Source of the DNA: Labrys sp. KNU-23
GTDB taxonomy: Bacteria > Pseudomonadota > Alphaproteobacteria > Rhizobiales > Labraceae
DNA: 64,000 nt
Direction of reading: 5' to 3'
NCBI RefSeq assembly: GCF_008330945.1
Contig: NZ_CP043489.1
Coordinates: 1,488,001-1,552,000, forward strand
In this document: positions 27,609-36,231 of the stretch, piece by piece
Position numbering within the stretch: the first letter of the stretch is position 1
Layout of the letters: every line of letters begins with the position of its first letter
Notes under the pieces: generated by a model
Told to the model about the DNA's origin: nothing
The model's database searches: none
The model's input: only the letters and a program-made list of their open reading frames with translations
Program-made: the position numbers and the translations under genes

Positions 27609-28379
27609 TCAGGGCCGGGGACCGACCATGGCAGCGAGTGCTCCTTGCGGATCGCGGCACTGGATCACCCACATCTCACCGGGCACTTCCATCGGTTCCA
27701 GGGTGATCGTGCCGCCATTGGCGGTGACACGCCGAGCCGTCTCGTCAATGTCCTCGACCTGAACATAATAGAGCCACATCGGCCCGCACATGTCCTCGGT
27801 CCGGGTCATGATGCCGCCATAGTCGGTGCCCTTCTTGCCATAGAGCTGATAGATGCCCATCGGGCCCATATCGAGGCCCTCGCGCTTCTCCCAGCCGAAC
27901 AACTCGGAATAAAAGGCAAGAGCGCCCGCCCCGTCGCCGGCATGCAGTTCCCGCCAGGCAATGTGGCCCGGCGTGCCCAGGCCCGGCATCTCCGGCGCCT
28001 CCCCCTGCCCCTTGAACAGGCCGAACACGGCACCATCGGGATCGGCCGCAATCGCGAAACGGCCGATGCCCGGAATATCGCCCGGAGCGCGGTAGATCCG
28101 GCCCCCGAGCCTGGTCACCGCAGCCGCCGAAGCGTCGACGTCGTCTGCCGCGATGAAGCCGCCCCAGTTCGGCGGAGTGTTGCGGGCGGCGGCATCGGGC
28201 GGAATGTCCATGAGGCCGGCGACCAACGCCCCCTTGTTGGAGAACAGCATATAGGTGGGGCCCGGCATGCCGGAATCCGCCGCCTCCCAGCCGAGCACTG
28301 CGGCATAGAAGGCTGCGGCCCCCTTCACATCCGTAGTCATCAGTTCATACCAGACGAAGTCCCCATGTGTGACGGCCAT
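27609..28379 (-). CDS. VOC family protein with two glyoxalase-like domains
   Basis: A 256-aa protein with tandem VOC repeats. The first starts at THGDFVWYELMTTDVKGAAAFYAAVLGW and the second at PGHIAWRELHAGDGAGALAFYSELFGW; each ends in a D-P-x-G-A motif (ADPDGAVFGLF; RDPQGALAAMV). This arrangement is like the 27-kDa-antigen CFP30B-type proteins of actinobacteria, of unknown substrate. It is monocistronic, with a terminator downstream. Confidence 0.9.
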   Translation of the reverse strand: MAVTHGDFVWYELMTTDVKGAAAFYAAVLGWEAADSGMPGPTYMLFSNKGALVAGLMDIPPDAAARNTPPNWGGFIAADDVDASAAAVTRLGGRIYRAPGDIPGIGRFAIAADPDGAVFGLFKGQGEAPEMPGLGTPGHIAWRELHAGDGAGALAFYSELFGWEKREGLDMGPMGIYQLYGKKGTDYGGIMTRTEDMCGPMWLYYVQVEDIDETARRVTANGGTITLEPMEVPGEMWVIQCRDPQGALAAMVGPRP

Positions 28380-28499
28380 GACAGGCTCCCTTGCATGCCG
28401 GCTCCCTGGATGCCGGATTTCCGTTCTTGAAAGAAACGATAGGCGAACGATATGGCGACCCGGCGACAGGCCTCCCGCTCATGAGCGCAGCCGCGGCAG

Positions 28500-29204
28500 T
28501 TAGTCCTGGTATTCGTCGTGGCGGCGCACGAAATCCATGGTGGTCGCCTCGTTGCGCCCCTTGGGCGCCCGGTCGAGGATCATCAAGGTACCGATCAGTT
28601 CCTCCGGGCCACGGGCATAGCTCGAATAGGTGTGAAACACCTCACCCTGCTCGTCCCTGTAGAAGGCGCTCAGCCCCGGCAGTTCGTCATGGCCCTGGGC
28701 ACTTGGCTGGCTGGTGAAATTATAGGTGATCTCTTCGCCCGCCAGATCTTCCCGGCTGAAGGAGACGTGGTAGTCGAAGTTGAAATCGCTGCCGAAGGCC
28801 GAAGCCCAGGGGAAGCGCCAATCCATGCGCGCCTTATAGGCCTCGATCTTCTCGAGCGGCGCGCGCGAGACGGCCGTGAGCGTGACGTCATGATGGTTGA
28901 GATGGGCCAGGGCGCCGTCGAGATGGTCCGCCAGGAAGGAGCAGCCGGGGCAGCCGGCCTTCCAATCGGGGCCCAGCATGAAATGGTAGACGATCAGCTG
29001 GCTGCGCCCATCGAACAATTCGGCCAGCGTGCGCCGCCCCTCGGGTGTGTCGAACAGATAGGCCTTGTCGACCTTGACCCAGGGCAGGGCCATGCGCTCG
29101 GCATTCAGGCGATCACGCGCCCGCGTCGCCTCCTTTTCCTTGATCAGAAGCGCCTTGCGCGCCGTCAGCCACTCTTCCCGGGACACGACTGAATGGGCCG
29201 GCAT
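28500..29204 (-). CDS. DUF899 family thioredoxin-like protein
   Basis: A 234-aa protein of the AhpC/TSA-like DUF899 family: VSREEWLTARKALLIKEKEATRARDRL at the N-terminus, then YHFMLGPDWKAGCPGCSFLADHLDGA with the CPGC redox motif, then AFGSDFNFDYHVSF and a C-terminal TMDFVRRHDEY. The start at 29204 (MPAHSVV) has GAGG upstream. It is divergent from a MarR regulator with a palindromic operator between them. A peroxide- or thiol-related role is inferred from the fold only. Confidence 0.9.
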   Translation of the reverse strand: MPAHSVVSREEWLTARKALLIKEKEATRARDRLNAERMALPWVKVDKAYLFDTPEGRRTLAELFDGRSQLIVYHFMLGPDWKAGCPGCSFLADHLDGALAHLNHHDVTLTAVSRAPLEKIEAYKARMDWRFPWASAFGSDFNFDYHVSFSREDLAGEEITYNFTSQPSAQGHDELPGLSAFYRDEQGEVFHTYSSYARGPEELIGTLMILDRAPKGRNEATTMDFVRRHDEYQD

Positions 29205-29246
29205 CTCGACCTCCCTCGCTCGGATTTGTATTGCTTGACTAAATAG

Positions 29247-29258
29247 GTTGATATCAAC
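29247..29258. promoter_or_regulatory. 12-bp perfect palindrome, candidate MarR operator
   Basis: GTTGATATCAAC lies between the DUF899 and MarR genes, 12 bp before the MarR start and 43 bp before the DUF899 start. This is the usual place for a MarR repressor site that controls both genes. An overlapping -10-like TATTAAG follows. Confidence 0.65.
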
Positions 29259-29269
29259 ATTATTAAGAC

Positions 29270-29791
29270 ATGTCAAAACAGCTTTCCCATGAGCGGTTCT
29301 CCTCCAAGATAGGGCTCGATGCCGAAGAGCCACCCGCTTCGAACCGCGAGCCGCAACCTCTGGTTCCCTTTGCGACGACACTGATCGTGCGCGATACCTG
29401 CCTGTGCCTGCATGTGCAGCGGGCTGCTCGATCGCTGGCGCGGCGGTTCGACGATGCCTTGCGGCCGCTGGGGCTGACCAACAGCCAGTTTTCGCTGCTG
29501 ATGGCGCTCAACCGCCCCTCCCCGCCGCCGATGGGCCCTGTGGCGGCCCTGCTGGCCATGGATCGCACCACCCTCACCGCCGCGCTCAAGCGACTGGAGG
29601 CCCGTGGCCTGGTGCAGGTGATGCGCGACCCGACAGACCGGCGATCTCGCCTCCTGGCGCTCACCGAGGCCGGGGGCTCGCTCCTGGCGAAGGCCGTGCC
29701 GATCTGGCAGGAAAGTCATGTCCGCCTCGAGGCGAAACTGGGCAACGGCGAGGCTATCCGCCTCCGGCAGGATCTCGCCGCCCTCGGCTGA
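29270..29791 (+). CDS. MarR-family transcriptional regulator
   Basis: A 173-aa winged-helix protein. The core is clear: CLCLHVQRAARSLARRFDDALRPLGLTNSQFSLLMAL, then MDRTTLTAALKRLEARGLV, then the wing DPTDRRSRLLALTEAG. The conserved CxC near residue 45 (TCLCLH) may be a redox switch, as in oxidant-sensing MarR proteins; that is inference. The first ~35 residues are unusual for the family, and a later start is possible. It is divergent from the DUF899 gene. Confidence 0.9.
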   Translation: MSKQLSHERFSSKIGLDAEEPPASNREPQPLVPFATTLIVRDTCLCLHVQRAARSLARRFDDALRPLGLTNSQFSLLMALNRPSPPPMGPVAALLAMDRTTLTAALKRLEARGLVQVMRDPTDRRSRLLALTEAGGSLLAKAVPIWQESHVRLEAKLGNGEAIRLRQDLAALG

Positions 29792-29998
29792 CCCTCCCAC
29801 AGGCAGGGGTCCCGGTTTCCCAGGGCCTCGGATTGCTGGCGCCCAAGGCTGTGCCGGTGGTCATGTTCCGAAGGGCCGCCTGCCTCTTCGGATCGATGGG
29901 GAATGGCTTGATTCGCGTTTCCAACCTGCTCTAATCGCCCGCCGTGCCGCTTTCTTCACGATCCGGCGCCCCGTCAGGCCTCAGTAGAAAAGCAGGTC

Positions 29999-30778
29999 AT
30001 GCTCGATATTTCAGCCCTCCAGTCGATGAAGGTGTTGTTCGCAACGCCCTGCTATATCTCCGCCGTCAGCATGAATTACGTGGTCAGCATGTACAACCTG
30101 GCCTGTGATGCCACACAGCTTGGCCTGAAAACCGTGCTGCACATGCATTCGGAGAGCCTGATCACGCGCGGACGCAACATGGTCGTGGTGAAGTTCATGC
30201 AGGACGAGTCCTATACGCATCTGTTCTGGATCGACTCCGACATTTCCTTCACCACCCAGCAGGTGATCCGCCTGCTGCTCGCCGATCGCGACGTGGCTGG
30301 CGGGGTCTATCCGATCAAGTCTCTGGCCTGGCCGGATCCTTTGCCGGGCGGCCTCACCAAGGACGAGATGGAAATCCGCTTCGCCCGCTATGCCTTCAAT
30401 CCCGTCGACCACGGCAAGACGCCGATCGGCCAGCATGTCGACGAGGAAGGCTTCATTGAAGTGTCGGAGGCGCCAACCGGCTTCATGGCGATCAAGCGCC
30501 ATGTCTTCCCCAAGCTGATGCAGGCCTATCCCCATCTCAACTACACGCCTGATGGACCACCCGACAATCCGCTCAAGCCGCTGCATTGGCTGTTCTTCGA
30601 CTGCATGGTCGATCCCGATTCCGGGCGCTATCTGTCGGAGGACTATGCGTTCTGCCGGCGCTGGCGCGACATCGGCGGCAAGGTCTGGATCGATTCCCAG
30701 TCCAAGCTGCAGCATCTGGGCCAGTATAGTTATGTCGGCGACGTCGAGACCAGTTTGAGGCAACAGGGGCACTGGTAG
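29999..30778 (+). CDS. Putative GT-A-fold glycosyltransferase
   Basis: A 259-aa soluble protein. MKVLFATPCYISAVSMNYVVSM opens a Rossmann-like first strand, SLITRGRNMVVVKFM gives the nucleotide-contact region, and HLFWIDSDISF contains a D-S-D metal-binding motif typical of GT-A enzymes. EAPTGFMAIKRHVF and LSEDYAFCRRWRDIGGKVWID match the acceptor-side ED motif of such transferases. Proteins of this type occur in phage and bacterial surface-glycan loci. The remnant of an FkbM methyltransferase follows directly. Donor and acceptor are unknown. Confidence 0.75.
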   Translation: MLDISALQSMKVLFATPCYISAVSMNYVVSMYNLACDATQLGLKTVLHMHSESLITRGRNMVVVKFMQDESYTHLFWIDSDISFTTQQVIRLLLADRDVAGGVYPIKSLAWPDPLPGGLTKDEMEIRFARYAFNPVDHGKTPIGQHVDEEGFIEVSEAPTGFMAIKRHVFPKLMQAYPHLNYTPDGPPDNPLKPLHWLFFDCMVDPDSGRYLSEDYAFCRRWRDIGGKVWIDSQSKLQHLGQYSYVGDVETSLRQQGHW

Positions 30779-30780
30779 GG

Positions 30781-30966
30781 CCAAACCCCGGCCCCTGCGA
30801 TGACGGCGCTCCGGTCGAACTGCTGCACCCGGCCCGCCGCACCCATATCGTCGGCATCAGCGCCAATCCCATCGATGGGGCACAGCCCTTTAAGTCCATG
30901 CTGACGGCAGGGCTGTACCGGCTCGCCGGCTTCGAGCCGCAAGCCGAGGGGCTTGACGACGCAGCG
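30781..30966 (+). pseudogene. N-terminal stump of an FkbM-family methyltransferase
   Basis: Between the glycosyltransferase and glutamine-synthetase-like genes, the frame with codons beginning at 30805 reads GAPVELLHPARRTHIVGISANP, then IDGAQPFKSMLTAGLYRLAGFEPQAEGLDD (two consecutive pieces). This resembles the N-terminus of FkbM methyltransferases (ANPIDG...; GFEPQ...). The only nearby ATG (30800) is in another frame, so the start has been lost by a small indel. Homology stops after about 60 residues, just before the next gene. It is almost certainly non-functional. Confidence 0.6.
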
Positions 30967-31004
30967 GCGGGCGCGTTCTGTGGAGCCCCATCGAGACCCC
31001 TCCC

Positions 31005-32375
31005 ATGCCCGCCGATACCAGCGCTTCCCGTCACCCCGAAGTCGCTACCTATCTTGCCGCCCATCCCGATACCCGCTTCATCGAAGCCTTCACCCCTGAT
31101 TTGACCGGCTATGGCTTCGGCAAGCGCCTGCCGATTGAGGAGATCGACAGCCTCTACCGCTCCGGCATGGGCTTTTCCGCCGCTCCTTACGTGCTCGATG
31201 CCAGGCATGATGGCTACGGCTCCGGCGGCATCGGCTGGGACGACGGCGATCCCGATGCCAAGGGCGTGCCGATATCCGGCACGCTGAAGCCGATGCCGTG
31301 GGCCGCCGTGCCGACGGCGCAGGTGATGCTCGATATTTCCTATGCCGTCTCGGGCGAACCGCTGTGGACGGATCCGCGCCATTTGCTCAGGACCATCCTG
31401 GCCCGCCTCGCCGCCGACGGGCTCCATCCCACGGTCGCCTGCGAATATGAGTTCTTTCTCACCGACGGCACCCGGGAGGCCGATGGCCGCATCCGCCCGC
31501 CGATCCTCAAGCGCACCGGCCGCCCGCTCGGCCCGCCCACCAATCTCTCCGTGCTCACGCTGGAGGAAGTGGCGCTGTGGTCGGCGAAAGCCGACGACGC
31601 GGCGCGGGCGCAGAATGTGCCGATGGGCAGCATCATCGCCGAGATGGGCGTCGGCCAGTTCGAGACCAACCTGCATCATACGCCCGACGCGGTGCTCGCC
31701 GGCGATCACGCCGTGCTGCTCAAGCGCCTGATCCGCGGCACCGCCCGTGCCGAGGGCTGGGACGCCACCTTCATGGCCAAGCCCTATGAGGACGAGGCCG
31801 GGTCGGGCCTGCATGTGCATGTCAGCCTGTGCGATGCCGATGGCCGCAATCTCTTCGCCGACCCGGAAACCGGCGAGCAGCTGATCCGCCACGCCATCGC
31901 CGGCATGCAGCGCCTGATGCCCGAGTCGCTCGCCTTCTTTGCGCCCAACCACAATTCCTTCCGCCGCTTCGGCGGGCTGTTCGCGCCGGTCAACCGCAAA
32001 TGGGGTGAGGACAACCGCACCGTCGCCCTGCGCATCCCCACCGACAAGGGCGCGGGACGGCGCATCGAGCACCGCGTCGCCGGTGCCGATGCCAATCCCT
32101 ATCTGGTGCTGGCGGCCATCCTCGCCTCTGCCCATTACGGCATCACGCGAAAGCTCGAGCCGGATGCGCCCGTGGTCGGCAAGCATGCCGGCTTCACGCG
32201 CGATCCCGGCCTGCCGGGCGACGTGTTCGAAGCCGCCCGCCGGCTGGCGCGGGCAAGCGTGTTGAAGGAGTATTTCTCCAAGCGCTATCTGGAGACCTAT
32301 GCCCATCTGGTCCATGGCCAGCACGAGGATTTCCTCTCGGCGCTGAGCCCGCGCGAATATGACCTGTTCTTCTGA
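31005..32375 (+). CDS. Glutamine synthetase family protein (gamma-glutamyl ligase type)
   Basis: A 456-aa protein with the GS catalytic domain: ECYEFFLTD-like CEYEFFLTDGT, MGVGQFETNLHHTPDAVLAGDHAVLLK, FMAKPYEDEAGSGLHVHVSL, FAPNHNSFRRF and IEHRVAGADANPYLVLAAILAS. Length and motifs fit the PuuA/GlnT-like group that ligates glutamate to amines such as putrescine rather than true GlnA. No puu partner genes are in the window, so the amine is unknown. No strong ribosome-binding site is visible before ATG 31005. Confidence 0.9.
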   Translation: MPADTSASRHPEVATYLAAHPDTRFIEAFTPDLTGYGFGKRLPIEEIDSLYRSGMGFSAAPYVLDARHDGYGSGGIGWDDGDPDAKGVPISGTLKPMPWAAVPTAQVMLDISYAVSGEPLWTDPRHLLRTILARLAADGLHPTVACEYEFFLTDGTREADGRIRPPILKRTGRPLGPPTNLSVLTLEEVALWSAKADDAARAQNVPMGSIIAEMGVGQFETNLHHTPDAVLAGDHAVLLKRLIRGTARAEGWDATFMAKPYEDEAGSGLHVHVSLCDADGRNLFADPETGEQLIRHAIAGMQRLMPESLAFFAPNHNSFRRFGGLFAPVNRKWGEDNRTVALRIPTDKGAGRRIEHRVAGADANPYLVLAAILASAHYGITRKLEPDAPVVGKHAGFTRDPGLPGDVFEAARRLARASVLKEYFSKRYLETYAHLVHGQHEDFLSALSPREYDLFF

Positions 32376-32392
32376 AACCGACCTATCTGGGA

Positions 32393-34243
32393 TCAGATCC
32401 CCCGCTCACCCCGGGCCCGCAGCCGGATCATCACGCCGCGATCGTGCTCCTCGGCGCGCCTGTGCGCCCTGACCTGCAGCAGGTCCTTGCGGGCAATCAG
32501 GCCGACCAGGCCGCCACTCTGGCGATCGAGCACCGGCACCCGGCCGATATCGGCAATCGCCATGCGATCGGCGAGCGCGCCGGCCAGCTCGTCGGCATAG
32601 CCGATCTCGAGCTCCTGCCCCTCCAAGATCTCCTCAAGCGACAGGGATTGAATGTCGTCATCCTCCGAGGCATGCACCGACCAGTCGAGGATATGCGCGC
32701 GCGAGACCATGCCGACCACGCGTCGCTCGGCGTCGACAACCGGATAGCTCTTGTGGCAGGGCTCCCCGCTGGTGAAGAAGGCGACGGCCCGCGCCACTGT
32801 CATCGCCGCCGGCAGCGTGTCGACCTCGCGCACCATCAGATCGGCCACCCGGGCGAGATCGAAGGGATCGGTGTGGTACTCGCCCGAGATGTGATGGCCG
32901 CGACGGGCGATCTTCTCGGTGAGGATGGAACGCTTCATGGTCAGCACGGTGGTGGCATAGGCCATGCCGCAGGCGGTGAGCAGCGGCAGCAACACGCCGA
33001 GATTGCCGGTGAGCTCCACCGCAAACAAGGTCGCCGTCAGGGGCGCGCGCATGGTGCCGCCCATCATCGCCGCCATGCCGAGCAGAGCCCAGAAGCCGGG
33101 ATCGGCATGCGGCAGCACCAGGCCCGCCAGCGTACCGAGCGCACCGCCCAGCATCATCAGCGGCGCCAGCACGCCGCCGGAGGTACCGGAGCCAAGTGAA
33201 ATGGACCAGATCAGCGCCTTGACCACCAGGAGCAGCAGCACGGCCTTCATGGCCATCTCGCCCGAGAGCAGATGGCGGATATTGTCGTAACCCACGCCGA
33301 GCGCGCTCGGATCGAACAGGCCGCCGATGCCGATGGCAAGGCCCCCGAACAGGGGCCACCACATCCAGTGCAGCGGCAAACGATGGAAGAAATCCTCGCT
33401 GGCATAGACCATGGCGGTGAGGATCCCCGAGCCCAGCCCGGCGACAATGCCCATCAGCACCCAGCCGAGGAAGCCCGGCAAGGACAGGGCCATGTGACCG
33501 GCGAAGCCGAACAGGGGGGTGGGATCGAGCAGCAGGCCGCGCTCGGCGGCCGCCACCGACGCCGCGACCACCACCGGCAGGAAGCTGCGTGGCTTCCATT
33601 CGAACAGCAGGAGCTCGATCGCCAGCAGGACGGCGGCGATCGGGGTGCCGAAGACGGCCGTCATGCCCGCGGCAGCACCGGCGACCAGCAGCGCCTTGCG
33701 CTCATTGGCGCTGAGATGGATCATCTGGGCGACGAGCGAGCCGATGGCCCCGCCCGTCATGATAATCGGCCCTTCGGCGCCGAAGGGGCCGCCCGAGCCG
33801 ATCGAGATCGCCGAGGACAGCGGCTTCAGCACCGCCACCTTGGGATTGATCCGGCTCTTACCGATCAGGATCGCCTCCATCGCCTCGGGAATACCATGGC
33901 CGCGGATCTTTTCCGAACCGTAGCGCGCCATCAGGCCGATGATCAGGCAGCCGACCACCGGGACGAAGACGGCGGTCCAGCCGAGCGGCGTGCCCGTTAT
34001 CGGCAGGCTCTCCAGCGAGAAACGACCGTAATAGGCGATGTTGGTGCACAGCGTGATCAGGCGCAGCAGCACGAAGGCGGCGCCCACGCCAGCCGTGCCG
34101 ACGAAAACGGCAATCGCCATCAGGAGGATCACCCGCCGGTCCGTGGTGAAGTCACCCAGGCGCGCCGGCAATCCGCGGGTCCCGGCCTCGGCATCCTGCC
34201 CCGGCGTGCCCAGAGTCGAAGTCGTCATGTCGCTGATATCCAT
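32393..34243 (-). CDS. ClC-family chloride channel/antiporter with two CBS domains
   Basis: A 616-aa inner-membrane protein. ClC filter motifs are visible: GSGGPFGAEGPI (GxEGP with the gating Glu), and later GSGTSGGVLAPLMMLGGALG and MAAMMGGTMRAPLT. About ten or more hydrophobic segments cover residues ~40-440. Two CBS domains follow (~460-590: VREVDTLPAAMTVARAVAFF; PVVDAERRVVGMVSRAHIL; PVLDRQSGGLVGLIARKDLL), likely binding adenine nucleotides. The start may be ATG 34243 or 34228. A palindrome sits 30 bp upstream, and a MarR gene is divergent. Confidence 0.93.
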   Translation of the reverse strand: MDISDMTTSTLGTPGQDAEAGTRGLPARLGDFTTDRRVILLMAIAVFVGTAGVGAAFVLLRLITLCTNIAYYGRFSLESLPITGTPLGWTAVFVPVVGCLIIGLMARYGSEKIRGHGIPEAMEAILIGKSRINPKVAVLKPLSSAISIGSGGPFGAEGPIIMTGGAIGSLVAQMIHLSANERKALLVAGAAAGMTAVFGTPIAAVLLAIELLLFEWKPRSFLPVVVAASVAAAERGLLLDPTPLFGFAGHMALSLPGFLGWVLMGIVAGLGSGILTAMVYASEDFFHRLPLHWMWWPLFGGLAIGIGGLFDPSALGVGYDNIRHLLSGEMAMKAVLLLLVVKALIWSISLGSGTSGGVLAPLMMLGGALGTLAGLVLPHADPGFWALLGMAAMMGGTMRAPLTATLFAVELTGNLGVLLPLLTACGMAYATTVLTMKRSILTEKIARRGHHISGEYHTDPFDLARVADLMVREVDTLPAAMTVARAVAFFTSGEPCHKSYPVVDAERRVVGMVSRAHILDWSVHASEDDDIQSLSLEEILEGQELEIGYADELAGALADRMAIADIGRVPVLDRQSGGLVGLIARKDLLQVRAHRRAEEHDRGVMIRLRARGERGI

Positions 34244-34272
34244 CTGTCGAGCGGCAGCCCGGCTGAATTTTG

Positions 34273-34287
34273 TATCGCAATACGATA
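34273..34287. promoter_or_regulatory. 15-bp dyad TATCGCAATACGATA, candidate MarR operator
   Basis: TATCG and CGATA flank a 5-bp centre, within an AT-rich promoter-like stretch 30 bp upstream of the ClC start. A MarR gene lies divergently at 34451. Operators of this shape are common for alphaproteobacterial MarR proteins, so control of the channel gene by the MarR protein is likely. Confidence 0.55.
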
Positions 34288-34333
34288 TATTTTGCGCAAG
34301 TCAACGGATTTTCGTAGAGCTTGGCTGAGAGAG

Positions 34334-34430
34334 TCTCGCGATCCGGCGGAATCGCCAGGAATTGCACGGACGCCTCGAAACAGGCCGCTGGAGCAAGCAA
34401 GCATTTCGGTCTAAACGCGCTTTGCTCCAG
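34334..34430 (-). repeat. Dispersed two-hairpin intergenic repeat, copy 4 of 6
   Basis: On the minus strand it begins GGAGCAAAGCGCGTTTAGAC and ends in GGCGATTCCGCCGGATCGCGA. It lies between the ClC operator and the MarR gene and ends about 20 bp before the MarR start. Confidence 0.7.
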
Positions 34431-34450
34431 CACAGGGGAAATTCGAAACG

Positions 34451-34864
34451 ATGGACCAGACCCGGCAGGAGGCCCCCGACTATGCCGCCCTCGCGCGCTT
34501 TCGCCACGCGTTGCGCAAATTCCTCGCCTTCAGCGAGGAGGCAGCCGGTACCGCGGGCCTGACCTCCCAGCAGCACCAGGCCCTGCTCGCCATCGCCGGC
34601 CTGTCGCAGGACGGCGCCCTTTCGATCGGCGAACTGGCAGAAATCCTGATCCTGCGCCATCACAGCGTCGTCGAACTGGTCGATCGGCTCGGCAAGCTCG
34701 GGCTGGTCGAGCGCATGGCCGATCCGGCGGATGGCCGGCGCGTGCTGGTGCGGCTCAGCGAGGCCGGCCGGCAGAAGCTGCAGGCCTTGTCGGAAACCCA
34801 TCTGAAGGAATTGGCGTCCATCGGCCCGACGCTCTCCGAACTCCTGCAGGCTTTCCGGGGCTGA
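34451..34864 (+). CDS. MarR-family transcriptional regulator
   Basis: A 137-aa winged-helix protein: FRHALRKFLAFSEEAAGTAGLTSQQHQALLAI, then ELAEILILRHHSVVELVDRLGKLGLVERMADPADGRRVLVRLSEAG. The core HTH is at about residues 55-78. It is divergent from the ClC gene and upstream of a periplasmic MsrA gene, a combination that suggests hypochlorous-acid or chloride/oxidant response, but the ligand is unknown. Confidence 0.9.
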   Translation: MDQTRQEAPDYAALARFRHALRKFLAFSEEAAGTAGLTSQQHQALLAIAGLSQDGALSIGELAEILILRHHSVVELVDRLGKLGLVERMADPADGRRVLVRLSEAGRQKLQALSETHLKELASIGPTLSELLQAFRG

Positions 34865-35000
34865 TCACGCCGATGGTATCGGCGGCAGGGCCCGCCTCAA
34901 ATCGGCGTGAGGTGTAACGAACCTGCCCTGCCCGCCCGTATAATCGTTCGAACGCGACGGTGCCTTGCTTCGGCGAAGCGTTTTGCTCCAGTGGAGGACG

Positions 35001-35702
35001 ATGATGAAACGGCGTGGTATCCTGATCATGGCGGCAGCCCTCACGGCCTGCCTCGGCACTGGCCTGTGGCTCTCGGCCTCGAATGCCGAAGAAGCGCCCC
35101 GCAGGATCGCTGCCCCGGGCCTCGACACCCGGTCCACGGCCGGTTCCGAAACGGCGGTGCTGGCAGGCGGCTGCTTCTGGGGCGTGCAGGGTGTGTTCCA
35201 GCATGTGAAAGGCGTTACCTCGGCGGTTTCGGGCTATGCCGGCGGCACGGCCGACACCGCCACCTATGAAACCGTCTCGACCGGATCGACTGGTCATGCC
35301 GAGGCGGTGCGCATCCGCTTCGACCCGCGCCTCATCTCCTACGGGCAGATCTTGCAGATCTATTTCTCGGTGGCGCATGATCCCACCCAGCTCAATCGGC
35401 AAGGACCCGACAGCGGCACGCAATATCGCTCGCAGATCTTCACCACCAGCGCGGAGCAGGCGCGGATCGCTGCCGCCTATGTCAGCCAGCTCGACGGCGC
35501 CAAAACCTTCGCCCGCCCGATCGCGACGCGCATCGCGCCACTGCGGGGCTTCTTTTCAGCAGAGGCCTATCATCAGGATTACCTGACCCGCCATCCGACC
35601 CAGCCCTATATCGCCATCAACGACCTGCCCAAGGTCGCCGCGCTGCAGCAGCTCTTCCCGGCCGTCTATCGCAGTGATCCAGTCCTGGTGGCCGGCCGTT
35701 GA
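35001..35702 (+). CDS. msrA: Peptide-methionine (S)-S-oxide reductase, exported, single-Cys type
   Basis: A 233-aa MsrA with an N-terminal signal peptide or anchor (MMKRRGILIMAAALTACLG region, likely cut after SNA). The catalytic loop is GGCFWGVQG near residue 56, followed by STGHAEAVRIRFDP and GTQYRSQIF. No other Cys follows the catalytic one, so it lacks the usual recycling cysteines and would need an external reductant. GGAGG precedes the start. It reduces methionine-S-sulfoxide in envelope proteins. It sits 137 bp after the MarR gene. Confidence 0.92.
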   Translation: MMKRRGILIMAAALTACLGTGLWLSASNAEEAPRRIAAPGLDTRSTAGSETAVLAGGCFWGVQGVFQHVKGVTSAVSGYAGGTADTATYETVSTGSTGHAEAVRIRFDPRLISYGQILQIYFSVAHDPTQLNRQGPDSGTQYRSQIFTTSAEQARIAAAYVSQLDGAKTFARPIATRIAPLRGFFSAEAYHQDYLTRHPTQPYIAINDLPKVAALQQLFPAVYRSDPVLVAGR

Positions 35703-35709
35703 GGCCGAA

Positions 35710-36168
35710 CTACGAAGCAGGAACCGTGACGTTGCGGCTGAAATGCACGATGCGGCGGTCGGGGCGTTCCTCGATCCGCTCGATCGCATAGCCGCGCCGC
35801 TGGTACCAGGCGACGTTCTCGGTGAAACGCTCATTGGTGTAGAGCCGCACGAAGCCGTGCCCGTCGCGCAAGGCCCGGTCCTCGGCAAAATCGAGCAGGG
35901 TCGAACCCAGGCGACGGCCTTTGAGCGCAGGTGCCACCGCAAGGCTCCAGATCAGCAGAAGATCGGGCTTCGGCTCGATGATGAGGGCTGTGTCCAGGGC
36001 CTCGGACGGACCGGACACCCAGATCTCCATCGTCTCGAACAGGACCGCGAAATCGGCATCATGCGGCGGCAGGGCCATGCCGATGCGCTGCTTCAAGGGA
36101 GCATAGGCGGCCTGCTGCAGGGCGGTGACACCAGGGATTTCGCTTCTGGCTGCGCGGCGGAGAGACAT
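35710..36168 (-). CDS. GNAT family N-acetyltransferase
   Basis: A 152-aa GNAT domain. Acetyl-CoA loop: LAVAPALKGRRLGSTLLDFAED (about residues 76-97). C-terminal strand: FVRLYTNERFTENVAWYQRRGYAIERIEERPDRRIVHFSR. It is convergent with msrA (8-bp gap). The substrate is unknown. Confidence 0.88.
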   Translation of the reverse strand: MSLRRAARSEIPGVTALQQAAYAPLKQRIGMALPPHDADFAVLFETMEIWVSGPSEALDTALIIEPKPDLLLIWSLAVAPALKGRRLGSTLLDFAEDRALRDGHGFVRLYTNERFTENVAWYQRRGYAIERIEERPDRRIVHFSRNVTVPAS

Positions 36169-36231
36169 ACAGGACTCGTGGCATGAAACGATGATTCGGG
36201 AACATTGGCTTGATCGGCTCCGATCGGCAAA

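Noticed and set aside
30573-32324. A 583-codon minus-strand frame across the glutamine-synthetase-like gene
   Set aside because: Antisense shadow; no start signal and no recognisable domain.
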